Below are positions 35,837 through 36,031 of a stretch of DNA of 36,031 nucleotides, one piece after another. The stretch spans positions 1 to 36,031 of the forward strand of contig CAYGTO010000015.1 of the NCBI GenBank assembly GCA_964352815.1, read 5' to 3'. The stretch comes from CAYGTO01 sp964352815 (GTDB lineage Bacteria > Pseudomonadota > Alphaproteobacteria > Rickettsiales > UBA3002). Position numbers and translations under genes: made by a program. The notes beneath the pieces are model-generated. The model was given only the letters and a program-made list of their open reading frames with translations, searched no databases and was not told the DNA's origin. How positions within the stretch are numbered: position 1 is the first letter of the stretch; each line of letters opens with the position of its first letter.

Positions 35837-36031
<195 letters not shown>

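Overview
The window reads as one contig from a flagellated alphaproteobacterium. The main pointers are: an F0 ATP synthase operon with paired b' and b subunits (atpI-atpB-atpE-b'-atpF) and no F1 genes attached; the tig-clpP-clpX-lon chaperone/protease block; a CckA-type hybrid kinase beside flagellar export genes; recA followed directly by alaS; and the 3' end of a 16S rRNA gene. I cannot place it below class level. A 16S gene with no 23S behind it is best known from Rickettsiales, but the gene content does not prove that order. Both ends look like contig ends: the left end opens with a perfect 110-bp fold-back palindrome, and the right end stops inside 16S rRNA.

Layout. (1) 1-2.6 kb: F0 operon, atpI broken by the contig edge. 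(2) 2.7-5.3 kb: an outer-membrane beta-barrel gene overlapping a membrane GT2 glycosyltransferase with an MshEN-like N-terminus, probably an exopolysaccharide pair. (3) 5.3-6.9 kb: GTCATCC-type intergenic palindromic repeats, rpmJ, a small TTG-start membrane protein, a secreted hypothetical, and tRNA-Arg(ACG). (4) 6.9-13 kb: DUF2237 overlapping selO; a RimB-RimK fusion; a Kef-type cation/proton antiporter; an SbtA-type bicarbonate transporter. (5) 13.2-19.2 kb: tig, clpP, clpX, lon. (6) 19.3-21.5 kb: a 70-residue protein with its own terminator, then a coupled pair of unrecognised genes. (7) 21.5-29.2 kb: flagellar genes in two divergent groups. The minus group runs csrA, an FlhB C-terminal paralogue, a coiled-coil protein, fliO, fliP and a small membrane protein. 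The plus group is flgB-flgC-fliE-fliQ-fliR-flhB, interrupted by two antisense genes. A good sigma-54 type promoter (GG-N10-GC) lies upstream of flgB and a second match precedes flgC. (8) 29.2-31.5 kb: a CckA-like kinase split into two same-frame ORFs by one TAA. (9) 31.6-35.3 kb: recA and alaS. (10) 35.3-36 kb: a broken small gene, a candidate terminator, and the 16S 3' end on the minus strand.

The parts that merit checking first are: the split cckA; the 16S gene unlinked from 23S; the two antisense insertions in the export-gate operon, one with an EF-hand-like loop; the dispersed palindromic repeats, one of which supplies a stop codon; and the unrecognised two-gene cassette at 19.8-21.5 kb. 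Most of the rest is ordinary alphaproteobacterial core genome.
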